From assembly GCA_964619065.1 (NCBI GenBank), contig CAZUCC010000012.1, forward strand, positions 1 to 64,000: a stretch of DNA of 64,000 nt, written 5' to 3'. Position numbers and translations under genes: made by a program. This DNA is from JANXUC01 sp964619065. GTDB taxonomy: Bacteria > Acidobacteriota > Terriglobia > Terriglobales > Acidobacteriaceae. Below the pieces are notes generated by a model. It made no database searches, had not been told where the DNA came from, and was given only the letters and a program-made list of their open reading frames with translations. Shown in pieces: positions 33,782 to 40,042 of this stretch (within the stretch, counting starts at the first letter, position 1; each line of letters begins with the position of its first letter).

Positions 33782-35002
33782 TTAGCTGTGGAGCGTGATG
33801 GCCTGGATTGCCTCAGACCGGCGCACACGGCCATCTGTACGGCGATAAGCCAACAGGATGACCTGCCCTTCGGTGGCCTTGGGTTGGTCAAGAATCTTCA
33901 CATTGATTCCTGAGCCTCCACGGTCACCGATGATGTAGCCCAATTTGAAATTCCCAAAAAGGACTGGGGTTGCAGCGGCGGCAATCACGGGCATGGAACT
34001 ATCGAACGTGACGGGGTACCCGTGGAGGTAATCCTGCCCGTTCTCGCGTGTCCATACCGGAGCAAACAGGTTGGCCGCCATCTGAGCCTTGCGGATGACC
34101 GCGCCGGTTGCCCGAGACATCAGCCAACCCGCGCCGGGGTGATACGCGCCGTTCAACTTGCCCAATACGTCAAACGTACTGGCAAGCAGCTCGCTCGCGT
34201 AGTTGTCCGATCCCACGAGAACTCCCGTGACGCCGGTGCCGGTGTTCCCAATCAAGCCTTGTGCCTGCCCGGTGCCCGTTCCGTTCACGTAAAGATTGGC
34301 TTCATACATCTGGAGGGCCAAGGTCAAGTCCGTGACCGCGAACTGTTGGAAGCTGGGAACGTCTTGCAGAATTTCCCAACTGCATGTGTGGGCGATGCCC
34401 GCCATAAACGCGGACAGTGTGAACTGCTCCAGTGTGGGATCAGATTCAGTGAAGAAATTGTCTGACCCGCCCGATTCCGCCTTGCCCGCTGCCGTTCCAA
34501 AAGAAGCGGCTCGCGGAACCTTGATGTCAGTAGCCGTTGGAACCACTTGGGCAATGGACCGGACTCCCATCTCATTGGGCGCGAGTGGGATCACCTCCCC
34601 GGACACGATGACCGGAACGGTGTAGCCACCGGCAGGTCCCGAGCCTTCGTACAAGGCCGCGCCTACCTGTTGTCCACGGGTTCCGATCCAAGTATGGAAA
34701 TCGTTGTAGTAGTCCTCAGAGAGAACCACCGGCGCGTCGGGTGTACGTGCGTGTCGGAGGTTCCCGCCAGCGGGAACAAGCTGCCCATTGGTAAAGAACT
34801 GTTGCATTGTGCTCTGTTTCTGTCGTTTGGCAATCAACGGCGTCAGAGCGTCTACCGCCGTCATTGCCGTGTCGTATTCCTGTTGTTCCGAATCCGTGAG
34901 TTTGCGGTTGGCAGCATCAGCGGCATTCATAATGTTCTCTGCCTTGTTAAGCGCAAAAGCGCGGTCACTTTGCATGTCACAAAGTCTTTGCATTCTTACC
35001 AT
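33782..35002 (-). CDS. HK97-type phage major capsid protein
   Basis: A 406-aa protein. An N-terminal helical scaffold-like segment (about residues 1-75, NKAENIMNAADAANRKLTDS...) resembles the delta domain of HK97 gp5. The capsid fold follows: the E-loop and P-domain region with GSGPAGGYTVPVIVSGEVIP, then VGTATDIKVPRA-like strands and the A-domain ending GGSGINVKILDQP...LAYRRTDGRV. Length matches the family. No prohead protease gene is adjacent, so the delta segment may be kept or processed by another phage's protease. ATG 35002 follows GAGG at 9-base spacing. Three small hairpins precede it. Confidence 0.92.
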   Translation of the reverse strand: MVRMQRLCDMQSDRAFALNKAENIMNAADAANRKLTDSEQQEYDTAMTAVDALTPLIAKRQKQSTMQQFFTNGQLVPAGGNLRHARTPDAPVVLSEDYYNDFHTWIGTRGQQVGAALYEGSGPAGGYTVPVIVSGEVIPLAPNEMGVRSIAQVVPTATDIKVPRAASFGTAAGKAESGGSDNFFTESDPTLEQFTLSAFMAGIAHTCSWEILQDVPSFQQFAVTDLTLALQMYEANLYVNGTGTGQAQGLIGNTGTGVTGVLVGSDNYASELLASTFDVLGKLNGAYHPGAGWLMSRATGAVIRKAQMAANLFAPVWTRENGQDYLHGYPVTFDSSMPVIAAAATPVLFGNFKLGYIIGDRGGSGINVKILDQPKATEGQVILLAYRRTDGRVRRSEAIQAITLHS

Positions 35003-35207
35003 GTAAACAACCTCGTTTTAGGTCCAGTGGACCGGATTGTGCTTCGCCCTTTCGGCCATGCGCATGACCGTTCCGGGTACACCCGCACCTACCGTCCCCG
35101 CTGTGGAGGCAGCTAGCGCGGCAGACCCGATGCCTTTCCATCGGGCAGCACTTAAACTGTTGGCCCGTTTAACGGCACGGGCCGGTGCCGTGGGCTAACG
35201 CCCAAAC
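35003..35207 (-). other. structured spacer upstream of the capsid gene
   Basis: 205 bases without a gene. A perfect 7-bp stem CCCGATG/CATCGGG lies at 35126-35145 with a 6-base loop, and GC-rich self-complementary stretches occur near 35170-35200 (ACGGCACGGGCCGGTGCCGTG). The spacer may hold a terminator or attenuator and the capsid promoter. No clear -35/-10 pair is picked. Confidence 0.4.
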
Positions 35208-35576
35208 TCAGTTCATGCCCTTTCGCGGGTCCGGCAAGGCCGCGAGCCGCTTAAGCCAATCCAGGGAGTCACCCGCGCTCTTCTGTGCCGGGCCGTATGT
35301 GCGGTAGAGGTATTTCCCAAATGTTGCGGAGGAGGCAAGCATGACCGCCGCCGCGTCCGCGCCCGGTTGGGCAGCGTAATCCACAACCTCACCGTTCATG
35401 CCCCACACACCGGCGAAAATGAACTGGCGCTCGCGGGCTTCATCGAGGACCGCTTGGTCCAGCGGGTTGCCGTCTAGCTCAACGAGAACGTGCTCTTTCG
35501 TTGACGGGCTGCCTAGCACGCCAAAGACGCATTGGTGGTTGGTCTTCCAGATAAGTTGTTCGATTGGATCATCCAT
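35208..35576 (-). CDS. hypothetical protein in the element
   Basis: A 122-aa acidic protein with a good GGAGG Shine-Dalgarno upstream of ATG. It contains LVELDGNPLDQAVLDEARER, a Trp-rich GVWGMNGEVVDYAAQP patch and a C-terminal SLDWLKRL helix. No domain is recognised. Its position directly before the capsid gene is where a portal, protease or scaffold gene would lie in a normal phage, but the sequence resembles none of them. Confidence 0.6.
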   Translation of the reverse strand: MDDPIEQLIWKTNHQCVFGVLGSPSTKEHVLVELDGNPLDQAVLDEARERQFIFAGVWGMNGEVVDYAAQPGADAAAVMLASSATFGKYLYRTYGPAQKSAGDSLDWLKRLAALPDPRKGMN

Positions 35577-35700
35577 AAAAAGCCCTCCAGCTTGGTGCCG
35601 GTGGGCTTAGAATGGAAAAAGCCCTACCGTGATACCTAACCCGTGTCCGTTTTGGCTACCCGGCATCGGGGCGTTGACGCGCTCCGGTGCCTTCTTGTTT

Positions 35701-36201
35701 CTACTTTTTCTCAATCCCGGCAGTTTCTAGCGCAAGTCTCTTGTGCGCGGCCACAAACCGCCCCTGCTCATCTGGATCGGACACAAACAGCGTCCCGAAT
35801 GAAACATCTTCCAAGTCACGGCGTTCCGTGTCCGGATCGTGCTGAAGGAACGACAGGCCGAGGAAAATCGGATTGCTCAAGCCCATCACGTCCGCCACGA
35901 ATCCGGGCGTACGCCTTTCCGAGAACAAGATGACTCGCGCAAGCGCGGAATCTCCGGGCACGTAGTAGGCGAGCGCTAGATTGATACGCGGGGTCTTACA
36001 GCCCGCTTCGCGGGCGATTTGAATAAAGCGGTCAAACAGCCCCAAGGTGCGCGAGATTGCGCCTAGTTTCGTGAGATTGAGGGCCTGCGCCTTGCGGGGC
36101 AGTTCGCTCTTAAACCGCGCTCGGGCAATTTGCGCCGGGGTCATCGCATCGAATAATGGGTTGCTGTGCTGCTTGTCCGGTTCTGGCTTAGTGACTACCA
36201 T
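35701..36201 (-). CDS. hypothetical protein in the element
   Basis: About 166 aa from ATG 36201; the open frame extends farther upstream to 36396 but that part looks non-coding. An N-terminal basic helix (TPAQIARARFKSELPRKAQAL) is followed by RTLGLFDRFIQIAREAG and a C-terminal mixed region (VSFGTLFVSDPDEQGRFVAAHKRLALE). No family is recognised. A possible promoter on the minus strand (TTGACA at 36231-36236 and TATAAC at 36205-36210, or AATATA with an 18-base spacer) ends three bases before the ATG, so the mRNA may be leaderless. Confidence 0.55.
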   Translation of the reverse strand: MVVTKPEPDKQHSNPLFDAMTPAQIARARFKSELPRKAQALNLTKLGAISRTLGLFDRFIQIAREAGCKTPRINLALAYYVPGDSALARVILFSERRTPGFVADVMGLSNPIFLGLSFLQHDPDTERRDLEDVSFGTLFVSDPDEQGRFVAAHKRLALETAGIEKK

Positions 36202-36204
36202 GTT

Positions 36205-36236
36205 GTTATATTCGCGCAAGCGGTTCTTATTGTCAA
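36205..36236 (-). promoter_or_regulatory. candidate promoter for the 35.7-36.2 kb gene
   Basis: A minus-strand TTGACA (36231-36236) and an AT-rich -10, TATAAC at 36205-36210 (20-base spacer) or AATATA at 36207-36212 (18-base spacer). It lies in a divergent intergenic region with the 68-aa gene on the other side. Confidence 0.4.
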
Positions 36237-36411
36237 CAACTATTCCACTACATACTAAGTGGTCTAGCGCAGGTAGCGCGAGCGGTGTTCTTTTTGGAAG
36301 CGAGAAATGGAATCGGGAAATGGAAGCTAAACTATTGATTACGAAAGACTTGTTGACATTTCTTGCCCGCCAATTTAGCCTCCAATTTGTGGGCATGGGA
36401 GGCCCTCAAGC

Positions 36412-36618
36412 ATGGCGAAAAAGATTCCGCTCGTTAGGCGCGTGTCAGTGCTCACGGAAATGAAGCGCATCCGCAAGCAAGTGAAGCCGGAAGACCGGTC
36501 CTACTTTGATTGGGCAATGGGCTTTGCCAAGTACGGGATGGAGGTGCAGACCGAGCAGGACGATGTATGCAGACTGCACCGCATGTTTGCCCTGGAGGAC
36601 CCACGGAGCCTTCAGTAA
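36412..36618 (+). CDS. small basic protein, unknown
   Basis: A 68-aa protein starting MAKKIPLVRRVSV with a strong GGGAGG Shine-Dalgarno nine bases upstream. It is predicted mainly helical. Apart from the integrase it is the only plus-strand gene of the element, and it is divergent from the neighbouring unknown gene, a position typical of a regulator. No HTH is clearly visible. A TTGACA at 36353-36358 may be its -35. Confidence 0.55.
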   Translation: MAKKIPLVRRVSVLTEMKRIRKQVKPEDRSYFDWAMGFAKYGMEVQTEQDDVCRLHRMFALEDPRSLQ

Positions 36619-36631
36619 ACAGAACAACTGC

Positions 36632-37297
36632 TTATGATGGTGGGGTTTCGTCCTTTGCATCGCGCTTCTCGATCTGTGCGCGGGCCGACTCCGGCAGTTT
36701 GGCATACAAGGCTTCAATGTGCTTTGGACCAGAGATTCTGTCTTCAACGATGATGTTAACTAGGTCGAACAGTGTCAACGCCATCGCAGTATCGTCACGA
36801 ACGTCCAAGACACCGGGATGCACTTGGTTGTTGCCTACCACTCGCACAATGTCTAGAGATTGCCGAATGCGAGCGGGCAAACCCTGCTCAACCAGCTTCC
36901 CGATGTCGGCATTGAGGTTCTTTCCAGGTTGACCGAGTTCGATGCAGATTTTCTGTATAGCCAACCTCAAAAGAGCGGCGCTGCTTCGCGGGGACTTTTG
37001 ATACACCGACCGAGCCTCTTCGTAATCCTCTTTGATTTTCTCCGGCATGTCGGCGTGGGCAGCCGGTGCGGCTATCGTCTCCGGGTGTACGAGCCTGCCG
37101 TTGAGCCATACCGAGAATTTGTTGCAATGCTCACACACCGCCACCACGAAGTTGGGAATCTGCACATGGACCCGCTGATTCTGAGGATTATGCTGAAGCC
37201 AGAACAGTGGTGTCCAAGTCTGCTTGGCGAATGCGCCACAGTCTGAATAGAGGCAATTGAAACTAGTTGAGCTAAACTCTGCCGGTTTGTACTTCAT
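36632..37297 (-). CDS. DUF4145-domain protein with N-terminal zinc-ribbon-like Cys pairs
   Basis: A 221-aa protein. The N-terminal part (about residues 13-70) has four Cys in a C-x4-C ... C-x2-C arrangement (FNCLYSDCGAF and VCEHCNKF), possibly binding zinc. The rest matches the DUF4145 pattern: M-P-E-K-I-K-E-D-Y-E-E-A, then S-P-R-S-S-A-A-L-L-R-L-A-I-Q-K, and the V-V-G-N-N-Q-V-H-P-G motif near residue 165. DUF4145 proteins occur alone and fused to restriction-type proteins; a defence role is only suggested. It sits just inside attR beside the tRNA, a usual place for cargo genes. Confidence 0.75.
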   Translation of the reverse strand: MKYKPAEFSSTSFNCLYSDCGAFAKQTWTPLFWLQHNPQNQRVHVQIPNFVVAVCEHCNKFSVWLNGRLVHPETIAAPAAHADMPEKIKEDYEEARSVYQKSPRSSAALLRLAIQKICIELGQPGKNLNADIGKLVEQGLPARIRQSLDIVRVVGNNQVHPGVLDVRDDTAMALTLFDLVNIIVEDRISGPKHIEALYAKLPESARAQIEKRDAKDETPPS

Positions 37298-37427
37298 ATG
37301 ACTTAGAGTCTATCGCTTCCGTTCCAGTAGTGCAAAAGCAGCGCGGACCGCAAAAAGAGTTGCGCGTTTGACCCCCTGCCTATACTATTCGCAGCGGAGT
37401 GAAAAGCACGTAACCCCTGTGTTTTGA

Positions 37428-37497
37428 ATTGGTCGGGGCGCGCGGATTTGAACCGCGGACCCCCTGCGCCCAAGGCAGGTGCGCTACCAGGCTGCGC
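37428..37497 (-). repeat. attR: 70-bp direct repeat within tRNA-Pro
   Basis: Identical to 27433-27502. It supplies the restored 3' part of the functional tRNA-Pro gene. Confidence 0.95.
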
Positions 37498-37506
37498 TAC
37501 GCCCCG
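37430..37506 (-). tRNA. tRNA-Pro (anticodon UGG)
   Basis: A 77-base tRNA on the minus strand with encoded CCA. The acceptor stem is CGGGGCG/CGCCCCG, discriminator A, and the T-arm contains GGTTCAAATCC. The anticodon stem CCTGC/GCAGG closes loop CTTGGGC with anticodon TGG. The 3' 68 bases come from the integrated element's att site. A minus-strand TATAAT at 37528-37533, 21 bases upstream of the 5' end, is a likely -10. Confidence 0.97.
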
Positions 37507-37599
37507 ACATTCCGTGGAATCCCTGCAATTATAAACGACACCCCGCAGTTCACTCGCCTCGCGCACATCTTCGCTAGTGGTGCAGTTTGGATATTTCTG

Positions 37600-37745
37600 C
37601 AAAATTGTCATTCCGAAGCGCGGCAGTAGCGCGCGAGGAATCTGCTCTTTTACTGCCAGGAGCAGTTCACTCGCCGATCGACCGGGTTCGGAATGACAGA
37701 GCCAGAGCAGTGTATTTAAGAAACGGCACCACTACCCACATCTTG
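37600..37745. repeat. dispersed intergenic repeat with inverted ends
   Basis: A left end GTCATTCCGAAGCG (about 37607) and a right part TTCGGAATGACAGAG (about 37688) are inverted relative to each other, followed by about 50 bases shared with the window start (1-80). It is non-coding. The stretch 37507-37810 otherwise holds the tRNA-Pro promoter side and a TATAAT near 37795. Confidence 0.65.
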
Positions 37746-37810
37746 GTATGTCAATGCCTCTTGCGTCAGCCCTCGCGTCAATCCTCCGCAACGGTATAAT
37801 AGTGGGATTC

Positions 37811-38353
37811 ATGCAGCGACGTTACGCACTCGTGGCCTATGTCACGAACCCTATTGGTAAGTTTGTGGAGGCCCTTCGACGGGAGCTGCATCCCGCCCTG
37901 CCGCACTCCGACGCGCATTTGACGATTCTTCCGCCCCGTTGTTTGCTCGGCAGCGAGACCGAGGCCCTGACTGCTCTGCAGGCCTTGTGCAGCCAGAGCA
38001 ACTCTTTCCCTGTTCTCCTCGGTGATGTGGATACGTTTCTTCCGGGCACCCCAACGGTATTTGTTCGCGTCGAAGACGGTGCGGAGGACATGCGGGCATT
38101 GCATGTAATCTTGAATTCCGGGGCGCTTGCATCCTGCGAGACATGGCCCTACGAACCCCACCTGACCATCGTTAAGATGGAAACCTCCGCCGCCGCGCAG
38201 TCGGCTCTTACGATCTCGCGCTCGCGCTGGGAGGGTTACCAAGGTACAAGACGCGTCCAAGTTACCGAGCTAGCCTTTGTACGGGAAGAGGACAATGGCA
38301 CGTGGACTGACTTGGGCCATATCCCCCTATCCCTTCAGCTGACACACCGCTAA
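37811..38353 (+). CDS. 2H phosphoesterase (2'-5' RNA ligase/LigT-like)
   Basis: A 180-aa protein with both H-x-T signatures of the 2H superfamily: H-L-T-I-L near residue 36 and H-L-T-I-V near residue 117. These form the paired catalytic His of enzymes acting on 2',3'-cyclic phosphates or 2'-5' linkages. ATG 37811 (MQRRYALVAY) is chosen because the family begins with this beta strand. A TATAAT box lies some 10 bases upstream, so the transcript leader could be very short. The physiological substrate cannot be read. Confidence 0.8.
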   Translation: MQRRYALVAYVTNPIGKFVEALRRELHPALPHSDAHLTILPPRCLLGSETEALTALQALCSQSNSFPVLLGDVDTFLPGTPTVFVRVEDGAEDMRALHVILNSGALASCETWPYEPHLTIVKMETSAAAQSALTISRSRWEGYQGTRRVQVTELAFVREEDNGTWTDLGHIPLSLQLTHR

Positions 38354-38527
38354 TTCCCCGCAATTTCCAGAGCAGCAGCCGGAATGCCGCGAGTGGCGGG
38401 GCTTTCCATGCCACGGCTGCACCAAAGGTCATGAACGTTTTCCATGTTGCATGACAGGAACCTTGGACGCTACATAGAGGTGGGCACCGAGTGTCCACGA
38501 GTTTCTGTTCCGCAGGAGGTGCGATCG

Positions 38528-39829
38528 ATGCAGATCGGGGTCTACGGCTCCGGCTATCTGGGTACGGTGGTTTCCGCGTGCCTCGCGGATTTCGGCTCGC
38601 CCGTCTCCTGCTGTCACGAGGATAGCTCGCGAATGGTGGAAATGTCGCAAGGCAAAGTTCCGTTCCACGAAAAGAACCTCGCCGACATGATTCGCCGCAA
38701 TGTGCGCTCCGGCCGTTTGTCCTATTCCACGGACGTAGAAGCCTTTTCCCGGAAAGCCCAGATCATTTTTCTGGCCGAAGATTCCAGCCAGCACCTCATT
38801 AGCCTGTGCCGCCGCATCGCCGCCGCCAGCCAAAAACCTCCCACTCTGGTCATTATGACGCCAGGCCCCGTCGGGACGGGAGTGGCGATGGAGGCCGCTC
38901 TCAAAGAAGCGGCACTCAAAGCGACGCTAGTCACGCAGCCCACTTTTTTCACCGCCGGCTGTGCGGTGGAAGATTTCAACTGGCCCGACCGCATCGTGCT
39001 CGGGACGTCGTCATCGGAGGCCGTGCTGGCGCTCAAGCAGGTATACCACCCGCTGGTCATGCGGGGTGTACCCGTCATTGTCACCAATCACGAGACTGTC
39101 GAACTGTTACGAGTGGCCACCACTGCGTTTCTCGCCACCAAAATTTCCTTCATCAATGAGATTGCGAATCTCTGTGAACGCGTCAATGCCGACGCGGTCA
39201 ATCTTTCGCTCGCCCTCGGTCTGGACAAAAAAATTGCTCCTCGCTGCCTGCAGCCTGGAGCCGGCATGGGCGGACTGTTTGCAGAAACCGATATGGATTC
39301 GCTCGGCCAGCTGGCTCGCGAAAATGGCATTGTCATGAAAGTGCTGAGCGCGGCCCGGGAAGTGAATGGAGATCTGACCGATCATTTGATCCGGAAAATT
39401 TCCACGGCCATGCAGTCCATCGAAGGCAAGCAAGTGGGCATTCTCGGGCTGGCTTTCAAGCCCAATACCAACGACGTGGAGGGATCTTCCGCGCTCCGGC
39501 TCGTGGAATCGCTGGTGGCTCAGGGAGCTAAGGTGCGTGCCTATGATCCCGTGGCGATACCCAATGCCAGGCGGCATCTCAACGGCCAGGTGCACTATTG
39601 CGATTCCGCGTACTCCGCGGTGGAAGGCGCTGACGCTCTGGTGGTGGGCACGGCTTGGCCCGAATTTCGGTCTCTGGATTTCGACCGCATCAAGCACTTG
39701 GTCAAGCGGGCCGTGATCGTCGATACCAAGAACCTGCTCGATGGAACCCGTATGCGCGCCATGGGTTTCGAGTATGTCGGCGTCGGCCGTCGCGCGGTTG
39801 CCCAAGTCCGCACTGCCACCGCCTCATAA
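38528..39829 (+). CDS. UDP-glucose/GDP-mannose dehydrogenase-family protein lacking the catalytic Cys
   Basis: A 433-aa protein with the full three-domain UGDH architecture. An N-terminal Rossmann segment G-V-Y-G-S-G-Y-L-G is followed by the central dimerisation helix with A-T-K-I-S-F-I-N-E (Lys205 and Asn210 kept) and a C-terminal domain with G-L-A-F-K-P-N-T-N-D-V. The usual G-G-S-C-F-P-K-D active-site motif is replaced by G-G-L-F-A-E-T-D near residues 248-255. The usual N-P-E-F-L-R-E-G is Q-P-T-F-F-T-A-G near 137-144. The acidic residue that normally ends the second strand for NAD ribose binding reads C-H-E-D. It therefore probably lacks canonical dehydrogenase chemistry. The start has a strong AGGAGG. 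Confidence 0.85.
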   Translation: MQIGVYGSGYLGTVVSACLADFGSPVSCCHEDSSRMVEMSQGKVPFHEKNLADMIRRNVRSGRLSYSTDVEAFSRKAQIIFLAEDSSQHLISLCRRIAAASQKPPTLVIMTPGPVGTGVAMEAALKEAALKATLVTQPTFFTAGCAVEDFNWPDRIVLGTSSSEAVLALKQVYHPLVMRGVPVIVTNHETVELLRVATTAFLATKISFINEIANLCERVNADAVNLSLALGLDKKIAPRCLQPGAGMGGLFAETDMDSLGQLARENGIVMKVLSAAREVNGDLTDHLIRKISTAMQSIEGKQVGILGLAFKPNTNDVEGSSALRLVESLVAQGAKVRAYDPVAIPNARRHLNGQVHYCDSAYSAVEGADALVVGTAWPEFRSLDFDRIKHLVKRAVIVDTKNLLDGTRMRAMGFEYVGVGRRAVAQVRTATAS

Positions 39830-39942
39830 CAGCAGATTCAATCGGCTGGTATGTTTGAAGGGCACCTCTTCCGGTGTGCCGTATCCAATCAAAAAGAGAT
39901 CGGGGCTTTAGTCCTGAGGTGCGTCACCGACATCTTCCGCTG

Positions 39943-39948
39943 CTATAA
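39943..39948 (+). promoter_or_regulatory. -10 box of tRNA-His
   Basis: TATAAT lies 12 bases before the tRNA. The -35 about 17 bases upstream is weak (GCGTCA-like). Confidence 0.45.
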
Positions 39949-39959
39949 TCTTGGGACGC

Positions 39960-40036
39960 GGTGGGAGTAGCTCAATCGGTAGAGCTCCGGTCTGTGGCAC
40001 CGGCTGTTGCGGGTTCAAGTCCCGTCTCCCACCCCA
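39960..40036 (+). tRNA. tRNA-His (anticodon GUG)
   Basis: The gene includes the G-1 typical of tRNA-His (39960), acceptor GTGGGAG/CTCCCAC, discriminator C and encoded CCA. The anticodon stem CCGGT/ACCGG closes loop CTGTGGC with anticodon GTG. The T-arm reads GGGTTCAAGTCCC. The stop codon of glnD on the other strand lies only 7 bases beyond its end. Confidence 0.97.
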
Positions 40037-40042
40037 TGAAAT

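Larger units (their letters stand above)
27503..37497. mobile_element. about 10-kb element integrated in tRNA-Pro, capsid genes without packaging genes
   Basis: It is bounded by the 70-bp att repeats, with the integrase gene immediately inside attL. Contents from left to right: int (+), S1 protease (-), RHH protein (-), two small genes (-), tape measure (-), gp10-like (-), major capsid (-), two unknowns (-), a 68-aa gene (+), DUF4145 gene (-). Phage morphogenesis genes are limited to three. No terminase, portal, protease, tail tube, baseplate or lysis gene is recognisable. No frameshifts or stops are seen in the genes. Size and gene set differ from a complete tailed prophage, which usually exceeds 30 kb. 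Confidence 0.9.
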
